Source of the DNA: Hahellaceae bacterium
GTDB taxonomy: Bacteria > Pseudomonadota > Gammaproteobacteria > Pseudomonadales > Oleiphilaceae
Direction: 5' to 3'
DNA length: 64,000 bases
Assembly (NCBI GenBank): GCA_024234505.1
Contig: JACKOD010000006.1
Coordinates: 248,001 to 312,000 of the forward strand
Shown here: positions 52,001 through 61,698 of the stretch, piece after piece
Numbering within the stretch: the first letter of the stretch is position 1
Layout: every line of letters starts with the position of its first letter
The notes under the pieces: model-generated
Seen by the model: only the letters and a program-made list of their open reading frames with translations
Databases searched by the model: none
What the model was told of the DNA's origin: nothing
Made by a program: the position numbers and the translations under genes

Positions 52001-54407
52001 TCAACTGGCATTCTATGCCGCACATCTTTGTCGCCAACGGGAGTATTTACCTGCTTATCAGCAAGGGGTTTACGCAAAAGAAATTGCTGATAGTTATCCT
52101 TCTTGTCGAGAAATTGCCAATTGTTATAGTCTTCTGGGTGGATGGATTTGGCATTTCCATGCTTCTTATGCAGAAAGCGCTACCTTGAGTATGAAAGGTG
52201 TGCAGCTAGGCTTAGAAAATGGAGAGTTGGCGCGGGCAGCCATAAGCTACTGCAATGCACTTTTTCCACAAGTATCGAAAGGTGATGTATTAGAAAACCT
52301 CAAAATTGAAGCCTCATTAGCAGAGGACTTTCTGAATAGGCACAATATTTTTCATCCTGCTGCAGGAATAATCCACCGCTTTGCCACCGCCTTGTTAGCA
52401 GTCACAAATCATGTGGAAGATAACTTAGAAGATAGTTCATTTAATATTGATTTGTTAAATAAGCTACAACATAGTTTTCATCGGCCTTATTTATTTCACT
52501 ATCGCTGTCAATTAGCATTTTGGCGGGGAAATGTTAAAGATGCGCTAATGTGGGGAAGACAAACTCAATCCCTCGAATCGAAATTTCCAGTTACAAGCTT
52601 TGTTTTCGATCATTATTTCTTTTATGCCTTGTGTTTGATTCAACATAACGCAAACTGGTTTGAACAGGATTCGCTGGATTTTCGTATTTGCCTGGATCGT
52701 TTGCGCGTATTTTCAGAAACTTACCCCCCAAATTTTGACCAGAAGTATTTATTAGTGTTAGCTGAACAGTCCCGCATGGAAGGCCGTTCTACCAAAGAAA
52801 TATGTACTCTCTATCGCGACGCTATTAAAGCAGCGCAGGAGCAAGGGTTCTTACATTTGCAGGCTTTAGGCTCTGAACTTTTTGGGCGCTACTGGTTAGC
52901 CGAAGGGTTCGACAAATTAGCTTTGCCACTAATTCGTGAGGCTTTATATCTATATCGTCAATGGGGTTGTCAAGTAAAGATCAACCAACTTCGTGGTGAG
53001 TTTGGAGACCTGTTGATAGGGCTGGAAGCGAGAAAATTTTTCAATGCCTCAGAGACACTAACCCGGAGCGCGCAACAGAAGGACACGCTAGATATGGCTT
53101 CAGTCATGAAGTCCGCGCAGTTGATTTCAAGCGAGCTACAACTTTCCAGACTATCTGCTCGTGTTTTGGAAGTAATTATGGAAAGTGCGGGAGGATCTTC
53201 CGCCGCCTTAATTGTAAATATGGATGGGACAGCGCATTTGGTAGCGCAAGTGGACGAAAACAGGCAACTGACTATTTCCGATCCGCCTCCCCGATTGGAA
53301 GCATCTAGCGAACTACCCATCAATATTATCCGCTATGTGCTCAATAGCAATGAAATGGTCAATATTGGCGATGTATTAACCGACCGTAGTTTTGCCAATG
53401 ACCCTTATTTGCTGAAACATCAACCCCGTTCGGTGCTCTGTATCCCAGTGGACTATCGGGATACCACCTTTGGCGCGCTCTATCTGGAAAACAATCTAAC
53501 TCAAAGTGCCTTTACGCCTGATCGATTAGACGTAATCAAACTGCTATTGGCACAGGCCGCGATCTCTTTCGATAATGCCCAGCTATTTAAAGAGGTTACC
53601 GAATTAAATCAGACCCTTGAGAAAAAAGTGGAGCTGCGTACCTCTGAACTCAATCAGGCCGTACGGGATTTGCAGCTGGTGAATGAAGAACTCAATGCCT
53701 TCAGTTATAGCGTTTCCCATGACCTGCGGGCACCGTTGCGGGGGATTCGTGGTTTTAGCCAGATGATCATGGAAGACTTTCCTCCCCATCCCGATGCCGA
53801 AGTAGGCTCCCTGCTTAGCCGTATTGATCGCAATGGCAGCAAAATGCAGGATTTAATCGAAGGTCTATTAGAGTTGTCGCGCGTTCAACGTAGGGAATTG
53901 GTCAAAGAGCAGATCAATCTGTCGCAAATGGTCAAGGATTTGTTTGTCGAAATGCGCCAGCGCTTTCCTGATCAATCCGTTGAAAGTCGTTTCGCTCCAG
54001 GCTGTACCGTGTATGGTGACAGACGCATGATTTACTCCGCCGTGGAAAACCTAATCAACAACGCGTGGAAGTACTCCGGCAAAAACCCACAAGCAAAAGT
54101 GGAATTTGGGGTGCTGAGCAGCACGAAAGGTATTCCACAAGGGGCGGGCCTGGTTCCCGAGTCTCTCCCCGAGGACACGCCAATCTATTTTGTGAAAGAT
54201 AACGGTGCCGGTTTTGATATGGGCCATGCCGACAAACTGTTTGGCAGCTTTCAGCGCCTGCACGGTGAAAAGGAATTTGCGGGAACGGGTGTAGGGTTGG
54301 CGACGGTTAAAAGGGTGTTTGAAAAACATGGAGGATATGTCTGGGCCCATGCAAGTAAAGACGAAGGTGCTTCCTTCTATTTTGCATTACCTAGTGAATC
54401 CGATTAG
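49041..54407 (+). CDS. Trifunctional Ser/Thr kinase - AAA ATPase - GAF - sensor histidine kinase
   Basis: A 1788-residue cytoplasmic signalling protein. Order: Ser/Thr kinase (about 12-275; ILKQ Lys, HKDLHPGN with D152, DFGLAS with D171), AAA/MalT-type ATPase (about 300-700; P-loop GYSGIGKS at 352-359, Walker B VLFIDDIQWADRG), a long helical TPR-like region (about 790-1350), GAF (about 1372-1513), a coiled coil, HisKA with H1560 (SYSVSHDLRAPLRGI) and HATPase (about 1660-1785; DNGAGFDMGHADKLFGSF, GTGVGLATV). No receiver is fused. Composition changes sharply inside the gene (see findings). Start ATG 49041 has an AT-rich weak site. It precedes the synthase gene by 94 bp on the same strand, so it may control it. 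Confidence 0.9.
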   Translation: MVDMFLQTSVPGYRIVEELFVGEHVAVARAIREQDHQPVILKQLTEAYPDASTLSRFLFSYEVGNKFDHPNITKNLGWIGVRRQGEPSELLPQGAEAGKPTIVLEDQAGMDLFAYIKQCSEGRLPLDVFLDIAIQLAEALSVVHYQQVIHKDLHPGNILYSPITGLAQITDFGLASLLSREQPALQPPERIEGVLAYISPEQTGRMNRALDYRSDYYTLGCTFYHLLSGHPPFHAKDALGMVHAHIAKQQTPLPQVRPDIPAALSAIIDRLMNKTAEDRYQSALGLKKDLEKVRFALAQNKPVPEFPLGMEDISDRLQIPQKLYGREKEVERLLQGFFQAAGGKSRLLAIAGYSGIGKSALVYEVHKPIAAYSGFFCAGKFDQFQKNIPYSALQTALKGWIQNTLSLPEAKLQLIKTQLLDALGNNARVLIDFMPDFEWVLGELPAVAQLGADETQNRFHLVFQRFIKEITHEHPLVLFIDDIQWADRGTLNLLPLLMSEDRCRLLLLVAYRDNEVDENHPAMMALRQIENAPLTHTALERLTLEPLSKHEVANLLEDALHRPRPELQSLVQLVHAKTAGNPFFIGEFLKALYTDKLLNFDLQQQRWRWDIAAIDAKGITDNVVDLMLGKMAQLPEETQAIIQLAACVGSRFSLEMLAKIAEQPLATVTRCLWPALRDGLLLQDGGDWFLGLVQSQRDTPLMARSEGPVFSQFSPVSPQCRFLHDRMLQAAYQSMSDEKRQQTHLRVGRLLVKDLSTEALTDEQCFGIVEQFNNARPLMTDAVELHELMQLNLRAAKQAKAASVWEAAAGYAQNGIQLLPVDEWNSSYDSARDLYLIKAECEYLSGHPDIATKYYETLFAQLNDALLRAEICATRLVQSIGRGEWELADDYGVQGLSYLSMPIPTESELDNEIQKEQLLLMEYSKNGVVDVSGLPEMQDPKHLVAMQIYPNLYGSFYITGNVRVATYCIYKGCNLVISSGKSDLTAIQLAFYAAHLCRQREYLPAYQQGVYAKEIADSYPSCREIANCYSLLGGWIWHFHASYAESATLSMKGVQLGLENGELARAAISYCNALFPQVSKGDVLENLKIEASLAEDFLNRHNIFHPAAGIIHRFATALLAVTNHVEDNLEDSSFNIDLLNKLQHSFHRPYLFHYRCQLAFWRGNVKDALMWGRQTQSLESKFPVTSFVFDHYFFYALCLIQHNANWFEQDSLDFRICLDRLRVFSETYPPNFDQKYLLVLAEQSRMEGRSTKEICTLYRDAIKAAQEQGFLHLQALGSELFGRYWLAEGFDKLALPLIREALYLYRQWGCQVKINQLRGEFGDLLIGLEARKFFNASETLTRSAQQKDTLDMASVMKSAQLISSELQLSRLSARVLEVIMESAGGSSAALIVNMDGTAHLVAQVDENRQLTISDPPPRLEASSELPINIIRYVLNSNEMVNIGDVLTDRSFANDPYLLKHQPRSVLCIPVDYRDTTFGALYLENNLTQSAFTPDRLDVIKLLLAQAAISFDNAQLFKEVTELNQTLEKKVELRTSELNQAVRDLQLVNEELNAFSYSVSHDLRAPLRGIRGFSQMIMEDFPPHPDAEVGSLLSRIDRNGSKMQDLIEGLLELSRVQRRELVKEQINLSQMVKDLFVEMRQRFPDQSVESRFAPGCTVYGDRRMIYSAVENLINNAWKYSGKNPQAKVEFGVLSSTKGIPQGAGLVPESLPEDTPIYFVKDNGAGFDMGHADKLFGSFQRLHGEKEFAGTGVGLATVKRVFEKHGGYVWAHASKDEGASFYFALPSESD

Positions 54408-54501
54408 CTCTGAAGTGATTGCCTTTCTCCATACCATTGGATGATGTGGAGCCATTATTAAATGGATACTTTTACCAGGTTTCATTCAGTAGAGGCTTAA
54501 T

Positions 54502-57500
54502 ATGAGTGCAAGTAAACCTATAAAAATAATAAAAATACTGCCCGTAACCAGTGGTCAACAGGCCCTATGGATGATTCATAAAATGAATCCTGATACAGGA
54601 ATTTATAACAGCCATTTTGTTTGGAATATTCCGAGCGAGGTTGATATTACACTGGTTAAAAAATCACTTGAATTTATTATAAAAAGACATCCATCGTTAC
54701 GAACATTATACCGCCAAAATGAGGGCGGTGAGCTTCGGCAGTATATACTTGAAGATATTCAGCTTCCATTTGAAGAAATTGATGTAGGCGACTTAAGCGA
54801 TGAGGAGTTAAAGCCATTATTGGATAAAGAGCTGCATCGATCATTTGTACTAGAAGATGAAATTGCAATGCGCTGGGTATTATTTAAGCGTGTGAATAGA
54901 CAAAATGTGCTTGCCCAATACTTACATCATATCAACATGGATTTATGGGCATGTATGGTTTTATCGAACGAGCTTAAAATAGTTTACGATACGTTGTTGG
55001 ATAAAAAATCACCGAAACTTCCAGCATTAAAAAAAAATTATGAAGACTTCATCCTTGAGCAAGAGCAGTTATTATCAAGTAATAAATCTGAAGAACTAAA
55101 AGTTTATTGGAAGAATCGTTTAAACGGAATGCCTCAAGTTGTTGACATTCAACCTGACTTCCCTCGACCAACGATACACAGTTGCAATAAAGAATATTTC
55201 AGATTTCGTATTGATTCTGAGCTAGTAAATAAATTCAACAAGCTGGCAGAGATTAATAAAACATCATTATTTTCACAGTACATGTTGGCGTTTCAAATCT
55301 TGCTTTTTAGATATACGCAACAAACAGATATTGCAGTAGGAGCCCCAACGGCGGGTCGAGATGATAACTACAGTGGAGTTTATGGTTATTTCACAAATGC
55401 TGTTGTATTCAGGACAGAGTTAGAGGTTGATTGTTCCTTTAATCAAATAATAGAGATTGAGAAATCAAATGTTTTGAATGCCATACACGCACAGGAATAT
55501 CCATTTCCACTAGTCGCAGGAAACATGCTGCAACAACGAGACTCATCGCGATCTCCTGTAGTGCAGGTTTCATTTGTTTGGGAGAATATTAACAGGTTCG
55601 AACATCGCGATAATCCGATGGTGACTCTTTCAAAATCCAATCATCAGCTTTGGGACATGGGGAGGGCGGGAATTTGGCAAAGACATATACGATTACAACA
55701 ACTAGACGACTTTGATCTTACATTTAAAATCTACAAGTATCAGAATGATTTTGTTATAGGTATAGAATATAACTCTGATCTTTATAAAGAAACAAGTATA
55801 AGCAAGCTCGCTGATAATTACATTGAACTTGTTAAAGCGATTATTGCATCACCCAGCGTTCCGATTTCACACTTATCATTGCTATCTGATAAGGAAAAAC
55901 AAACCGTTTTAAAAACTTGGAACAAAACAAAAACCTACTACAACCCAACACGCAGCCTGCCCTATTATGTTGAAAAACACGCGCACTCAACCCCTGATGC
56001 AGTCGCGGTAACCTTTGAAAATAAACAGGTTACTTATAAAACGTTAAACGAAAAATCCAATCAACTGGCCAATTATCTTGCCGCAAAGGGCGTATCAAAA
56101 GGCGCCATTGTGGGTGTCTATCTGGATCGCTCGCCCGATATTATCGTTGCCCTGGTAGGGATTATGAAGGCAGGTGCGGCCTACCTGCCTTTAGACCCGG
56201 AATATCCGCAAGATCGTATTGACTATATTTTAGCCGACGCGTCACCGCAGCTGATCGTGACGCAGGAGTCGCTCGCTAACCGTCTGGGAGAGGTTCCATG
56301 GATTACTCTGTCGGATGAGGCTGTCAATAGCAGCCCTCTGTCTGCCCCCGGCGTTCATGTAGAGCCATCGCAGTTGGCTTATATTATTTACACGTCCGGC
56401 TCTACCGGCAAACCTAAAGGCGCCATGATTGAGCACGGCGGGTTTGCGAATCTGCTGAAGGCCAAGCGTGTTGTTTATGCGTTGTCTGCGGCGGATAGCG
56501 TGCTGCAGTTTGCCTCCATGAATTTTGATGCGTCTTTATCCGAGATTGCAGCGGCGCTGGAAGCCGGTGCCAGACTTTGCATGGCGAGCAAGATGGAAAT
56601 GCTGGGAGACAATCTCCTGAAAACGCTGCGGCAAAATAAAATCACCTGGGCGATTTTACCCCCGGCATTGTTGGCGGTATTAACGCCGGAAGATTTACCT
56701 GACCTGAAGAAGCTGGCTGTCGCCGGTGACGCCTGCTCTGCCGACTTGGCCAAAAAATGGTCGCAGGGCAGACAGTTCTTTAACGCGTATGGCCCGACCG
56801 AAACGACCATTTGGGCGACCATTGCACAGGTGGATGGTTCGACCACGCCTCCGATTGGCAAGCCCATTCCCAATACCCAAACCTATATTCTGGACAAGTA
56901 CCTTAATCCCGTGCCCATCGGGGTGCCCGGTGAATTGCATATCGGTGGCGACGGACTGGCTCGCGGGTATCTGAATCGCCCCGACTTAACCGCCGAAAAG
57001 TTTATCCCCCACCCTTTCAGTAAAGATCCGAATGCCCGCCTGTATAAGACAGGTGATCTTTGCCGTTATCTGGAAGACGGTAATATCGAGTTTTTGGGCC
57101 GGCTTGACCATCAGGTCAAAATTCGTGGTTTCCGGGTCGAGCTGGGTGAAATCGAATCCAATATCCGCGAGTTTGCCGGCGTGCACGATGTGCTGGTCAT
57201 CGCCCGGGACGATTTACCGGGGCGGCAGGCGGGCGATAAACAGTTGGTAGCGTACGTGGTGCGTAAGGCCAAAAGCGCGCCGGATGCGGCCGAATTACGG
57301 GACTTTCTGAAAGACCGTTTGCCTGCCTATATGGTGCCGGCGGCCTTTGTACTGCTGGATGCCTTTCCGCTGACGCCGAACGAAAAGATTGACCGCAAAG
57401 CCTTGCCCATTCCGGATCTGGAAGGTCAGTCCACCCGGAGTCGATTGCCGCCACGCAATGAAATCGAACGGATCATTGCCAAGGTCTGGCAGGAGTGTCT

Positions 57501-60500
57501 GGGGCTGAAGGAAGTCAGTGTGAACGAGAATTTTTTTGATCTCGGCGGCCATTCCTTACTGCTGGCACAGGTGCATGGGCGGTTGCCCGAGCCGATTAAA
57601 AAGCAGTTGTCGATGGTGGATCTGTTCAAGTATCCGACCATTCAGGCGCTGGCGCACTTTCTTGAAAAAGATGAAGAAGATGATCGTCTTTTTCTGCAAC
57701 AGGATGACCATGACGAGCGGTTGAGGCTACGTCGCCGGTTAATGGAAACGTTGGGCGGGGTGAAGGTGGCCATTGTCGGTATGGCGGGGCGTTTTCCCGG
57801 TGCCGAGACGGTGGGCGAATATTGGCAGAATATCTGCGATAAGCGCGAAGGCATTACCTTTTTCACGCCCGAGCAGTTACGCAAGGCGGGGGTGCCCGAT
57901 GCGCTGATTAATCATCCTGATTATGTACCTGCAAAAGGGGCGCTTAAGAATATTTCGGATTTTGATGCCGGCTTTTTCCATTTCAGCCCCCGTGAGGCAC
58001 AGATTACCGACCCGCAACAGCGGGTGTTTCTGGAGTGCTCGTGGGAAGCCCTGGAAGATACCGGTTGTGTGCCTTCCGAGTTCGATGGCCGCATCGGTGT
58101 GTATGCCGGTATTGGCATGAACCAGTACCTGATGAGTAATTTGTCGTCGCACCCGGAAGTGCTGGCACAGATGGGTGATTATCCGATTATGATCGGTAAC
58201 GATAAGGATTTTCTCAGTACCCGCGTGTCTTACAAGCTGAATCTGAATGGCCCGGCCATGGTGTTGCAGACGGCGTGTTCAACGTCGCTGGTGGCGGTGC
58301 ATACGGCGTGTCAGGCGCTGCTGAACCAGGATTGCGATGCCGCGCTGGCCGGCGGTGTTTCCTTTGGCCGGTTGGGGGACAACGGCTATGTGTATCAGCC
58401 GGGGATGATTATGTCCGCAGACGGCCACTGCCGGGCATTCGATGCCGAGGCCAGCGGTACAGTGCAGGGCCAGGGGTGTGGTGTGGTGCTGCTGAAACGT
58501 CTGGATGATGCCTTAAAGAACAATGATCATATTTATGCGGTCATCAGTGGTTCCGGTACCAATAACGACGGTTCCAACAAAACCGGTTATACCGCGCCCT
58601 CGGTGGAGGGGCAAGCCAAGGCCATTAATATGGCGCAGGCCAGTGCAAATATTAATCCCTGCGATATCAGCTATGTGGAAACTCATGGCACCGCGACGCC
58701 AATGGGCGACCCGATTGAAATCGAGGCATTACGTCAGGCGTTTTTCAGGGAACCGACGGCCCGTCTCAAACGCGAGGAGGTCACTTCGAGCCCTTATCGT
58801 TGCGCCATCGGCTCGGTGAAAACCAATATCGGGCACCTGGATGCGGCTTCCGGTGTGGCGGGACTGATCAAAACCGCGAAGGCGCTGGAACAGAAAAAGC
58901 TGCCGCCAACGTTGCACTATAAAACGCCGAATCCGAAGATCGACTTTGCGTCTACGCCGTTTTACGTAAATACCGAGTTGCAGGATTGGGATAACTTTGG
59001 TTTGCCGCGCTATGCGGCGGTGAGTTCGTTCGGTATTGGCGGCAGTAATGCCCATGTGGTGTTGTCGGAAGCGCCGAATCAGACTCCCACCGAAAATGCG
59101 CGGCCATGGCGGATTGTGACGCTGTCTGCGCGTACCCCCTCGGCACTGGAGGCGATGACCGAGCGCTTTGTCGAGCATCTGAAAACACATCGGCATCAGA
59201 GTTTTGCCAATATTTGTTACACCCTGCATGTGGGGCGGAAGGTGTTTCCGCATCGTCGTTATCTGGTTTGCCGCAATGCCGACGAAGCCATTGTGGAGCT
59301 GTCGCCGGTGAATCCGGCTAAAGTAGTCACGTCGCATTATGTACCGCGTCCGCATCAGCTGGTGTTTCTGTTCTCCGGACAGGGGTCGCAGTACCAGAAC
59401 ATGGGGCAAAATCTTTATCAGGTGGAGTTGACCTTCCGTAAAGTGGTCGATGAGTGTCGTGAAAAGCTGCGGCAGAAGTTTATCCATATTTACGAAGAAT
59501 TATCTGCAGAAGACTATCGCGCGACGACCGATAAAATTCATCAAACCTACATCACTCAGCCGGGCCTGTTTATTTTCGAGTATGCGCTGGCGCGAATGCT
59601 GATGTCGTGGGGGATTCAGCCCGATCTGATGGTGGGCCACAGTATTGGTGAATATGTCGCGGCCTGTCTGGCGGGGGTGTTTACACTGGATCAGGCACTG
59701 GAACTGGTGACGATTCGCGGGCATTTGATTCAGGGGCTGGAATCGGGCGAGATGCTGTCGGTGAATGTGAGTGAGGAGGAGGCGCAGAAGCTGACCAATC
59801 ACGATGTTTCGGTCGCGGCGGTGAATGGCGAATCGCGCTGTGTGTTGTCCGGTGCGTCGAAGGCCATTCGCTATCTGCATGAATTACTGGATCGTAAAGG
59901 CATCGAAAACCGTATTCTGCACACGTCTCATGCGTTCCATTCGCATATGATGGAGCCAATTCTGGAACGCTTCCGTGGCTATGTGGAGCGGCGGAAACCC
60001 AAACCACCCAACATGCCGTATGTGTCGAGCCTGACCGGAGAATTGGTGACACCGGAGATGGCAACGTCGCCGCAATACTGGTCGGATCATTTACGTTATC
60101 GCGTGCGTTTTCATAAAGCCATGCATACCGTGTTTGCCCAACGCCAGACGATGCCGGAAGGCCGTGCCAGTCAGGGTGCTGCGGAAGCGCCCGAAGCCAT
60201 GATTTTGCTGGAAGTGGGGCCTGGGCGAGTGCTCACTTCGCTGGTTCGACAGCATCCGGCCAAACAGGCACAGGACTGGATTCTGGCGACCACGCGCCAT
60301 GCCTACGAAGATATTAATGATATTGATCACATGCTGAGGGTGCTTGCGCGGTTGTGGGAGCAAGGCGTCAAAATCAACTGGGATGTGTACCATAGCCATC
60401 GCCAGCGTTATCGGGTGCCATTGCCCACCTATCCTTTTGAACGCAAAAGACACTGGATCGAGCCCCGCTTGCGGGCCTATGCCGGGCCGTCTGACGCGGC

Positions 60501-61698
60501 GCTGGAAAGTTCCGCATTGGAGAGCGCCGCACTGGAAAGTACGGCACCGGAGTCTAAGCCCGACGTCCTCCCGTCAGCTACGGTGAGCAACGGCCCGCGT
60601 GATGCAGTTGAAACGCAAGTCTGGGAGATCTGGAGTCAGTCGCTGGGCTTGAAGACCCTGAGTATCTACGATGACTTTTTCGAGTGTGGTGGTGACTCGC
60701 TGTTGGCGGTCGGTGTCGCTGATAAAATCCAGCAGTGTTTTAATGTGCCTGTCGCCAGCCATTTGTTGATTCAGCATCCTACGGTGGCGGCGCTGGCTCA
60801 GTATGTACGAAACAATATGACAGAGTCGGTCGCGCCCATTGTGCACGATACGAAAACGGCCTCTGTCGCCGCTGCCAACCCGTTGGTGGTGATTCAGCGA
60901 GGCGATCCGAGTCCGTCGGGCACAACATTGCCCCCCTTGATCATGGTTCATCCCATCGGTGGCGAAGTGTTTTTTTATCGAGATCTGGGGCGTTATCTGG
61001 GCAAGGATCAACCCTTGTACGCATTTCAGGCCCCCAGTTTGTCCGGGCAAGCCGCTCCGATAACCTCGGTGCCGCAGATGGCCGAGCTTTACATCGACAC
61101 GTTGCGCCAGCAAGGTATCACGGGGCCTTATTATCTGGGGGGAAGTTCCTTTGGTGGACTGGTGGCGTATGAAATGGCGCAGCAATTATCACATCAGGGC
61201 GAGGATGTCCGGCTCTTGGTGATGATCGATACGCCGGCGCCAGAACAGATGCCGCGCAACCTGACCGACAGTGCCGCCATCCTGCAATATTTGCTGGAAG
61301 ACAAGTTGAAGCTGTCACTGGAGCGTTTGCGGGAGCTGGATGAAAATGCACAGATCAATTACGTACTGGAAGAAGCGCGCCTGCAAGGTAAGGGCGATGT
61401 ACTGCCGCCCCATTTGAGCGTGTCGCTGTTCAAAACCTGGATGGCGCATCAACAGGCGACAGTGGCGTACCATCCACAACCCTATGCGCGCAAGGTGTTG
61501 TTTTTCCGGCATACGGAGCCGATGCCTAATTTTCCGCCGCTAACGCATCAACCCTGGCAGGCGTTGGTCACCGGGCAGATTAAAGTGCATCAGGTACCGG
61601 GTACGCATATTTCGATGAACTATCCGCCCCATGTGCAGGTGCTGGCGGCGCATCTAAAACCCGAGCTGGAAGCCGCTAGACAAGCCGCACAGCCATGA
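54502..61698 (+). CDS. Hybrid NRPS-PKS, C-A-T-KS-AT-T-TE
   Basis: A 2398-residue assembly-line enzyme. Order: condensation (about 8-450; HHINMDLW at 142-149, a variant of HHxxxDG), adenylation (about 480-985; YTSGSTGKPKG, NAYGPTET, TGDLCRY, PSxxKIDRK-like NEKIDRKAL), carrier S1018 (DLGGHSLL), ketosynthase (about 1090-1510; C1259 in TACSTSL, H1395, H1445), acyltransferase (about 1610-1900; GHSIGEY with S1714, HAFH 1810-1813 typical of malonyl-CoA), carrier S2066 (CGGDSLL), thioesterase (about 2130-2390; GSSFGG S2216, D2243, H2369). No KR, DH, ER or epimerase, so a beta-keto product extended by one malonyl unit is expected. It is followed by an overlapping exporter gene. Confidence 0.93.
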   Translation: MSASKPIKIIKILPVTSGQQALWMIHKMNPDTGIYNSHFVWNIPSEVDITLVKKSLEFIIKRHPSLRTLYRQNEGGELRQYILEDIQLPFEEIDVGDLSDEELKPLLDKELHRSFVLEDEIAMRWVLFKRVNRQNVLAQYLHHINMDLWACMVLSNELKIVYDTLLDKKSPKLPALKKNYEDFILEQEQLLSSNKSEELKVYWKNRLNGMPQVVDIQPDFPRPTIHSCNKEYFRFRIDSELVNKFNKLAEINKTSLFSQYMLAFQILLFRYTQQTDIAVGAPTAGRDDNYSGVYGYFTNAVVFRTELEVDCSFNQIIEIEKSNVLNAIHAQEYPFPLVAGNMLQQRDSSRSPVVQVSFVWENINRFEHRDNPMVTLSKSNHQLWDMGRAGIWQRHIRLQQLDDFDLTFKIYKYQNDFVIGIEYNSDLYKETSISKLADNYIELVKAIIASPSVPISHLSLLSDKEKQTVLKTWNKTKTYYNPTRSLPYYVEKHAHSTPDAVAVTFENKQVTYKTLNEKSNQLANYLAAKGVSKGAIVGVYLDRSPDIIVALVGIMKAGAAYLPLDPEYPQDRIDYILADASPQLIVTQESLANRLGEVPWITLSDEAVNSSPLSAPGVHVEPSQLAYIIYTSGSTGKPKGAMIEHGGFANLLKAKRVVYALSAADSVLQFASMNFDASLSEIAAALEAGARLCMASKMEMLGDNLLKTLRQNKITWAILPPALLAVLTPEDLPDLKKLAVAGDACSADLAKKWSQGRQFFNAYGPTETTIWATIAQVDGSTTPPIGKPIPNTQTYILDKYLNPVPIGVPGELHIGGDGLARGYLNRPDLTAEKFIPHPFSKDPNARLYKTGDLCRYLEDGNIEFLGRLDHQVKIRGFRVELGEIESNIREFAGVHDVLVIARDDLPGRQAGDKQLVAYVVRKAKSAPDAAELRDFLKDRLPAYMVPAAFVLLDAFPLTPNEKIDRKALPIPDLEGQSTRSRLPPRNEIERIIAKVWQECLGLKEVSVNENFFDLGGHSLLLAQVHGRLPEPIKKQLSMVDLFKYPTIQALAHFLEKDEEDDRLFLQQDDHDERLRLRRRLMETLGGVKVAIVGMAGRFPGAETVGEYWQNICDKREGITFFTPEQLRKAGVPDALINHPDYVPAKGALKNISDFDAGFFHFSPREAQITDPQQRVFLECSWEALEDTGCVPSEFDGRIGVYAGIGMNQYLMSNLSSHPEVLAQMGDYPIMIGNDKDFLSTRVSYKLNLNGPAMVLQTACSTSLVAVHTACQALLNQDCDAALAGGVSFGRLGDNGYVYQPGMIMSADGHCRAFDAEASGTVQGQGCGVVLLKRLDDALKNNDHIYAVISGSGTNNDGSNKTGYTAPSVEGQAKAINMAQASANINPCDISYVETHGTATPMGDPIEIEALRQAFFREPTARLKREEVTSSPYRCAIGSVKTNIGHLDAASGVAGLIKTAKALEQKKLPPTLHYKTPNPKIDFASTPFYVNTELQDWDNFGLPRYAAVSSFGIGGSNAHVVLSEAPNQTPTENARPWRIVTLSARTPSALEAMTERFVEHLKTHRHQSFANICYTLHVGRKVFPHRRYLVCRNADEAIVELSPVNPAKVVTSHYVPRPHQLVFLFSGQGSQYQNMGQNLYQVELTFRKVVDECREKLRQKFIHIYEELSAEDYRATTDKIHQTYITQPGLFIFEYALARMLMSWGIQPDLMVGHSIGEYVAACLAGVFTLDQALELVTIRGHLIQGLESGEMLSVNVSEEEAQKLTNHDVSVAAVNGESRCVLSGASKAIRYLHELLDRKGIENRILHTSHAFHSHMMEPILERFRGYVERRKPKPPNMPYVSSLTGELVTPEMATSPQYWSDHLRYRVRFHKAMHTVFAQRQTMPEGRASQGAAEAPEAMILLEVGPGRVLTSLVRQHPAKQAQDWILATTRHAYEDINDIDHMLRVLARLWEQGVKINWDVYHSHRQRYRVPLPTYPFERKRHWIEPRLRAYAGPSDAALESSALESAALESTAPESKPDVLPSATVSNGPRDAVETQVWEIWSQSLGLKTLSIYDDFFECGGDSLLAVGVADKIQQCFNVPVASHLLIQHPTVAALAQYVRNNMTESVAPIVHDTKTASVAAANPLVVIQRGDPSPSGTTLPPLIMVHPIGGEVFFYRDLGRYLGKDQPLYAFQAPSLSGQAAPITSVPQMAELYIDTLRQQGITGPYYLGGSSFGGLVAYEMAQQLSHQGEDVRLLVMIDTPAPEQMPRNLTDSAAILQYLLEDKLKLSLERLRELDENAQINYVLEEARLQGKGDVLPPHLSVSLFKTWMAHQQATVAYHPQPYARKVLFFRHTEPMPNFPPLTHQPWQALVTGQIKVHQVPGTHISMNYPPHVQVLAAHLKPELEAARQAAQP

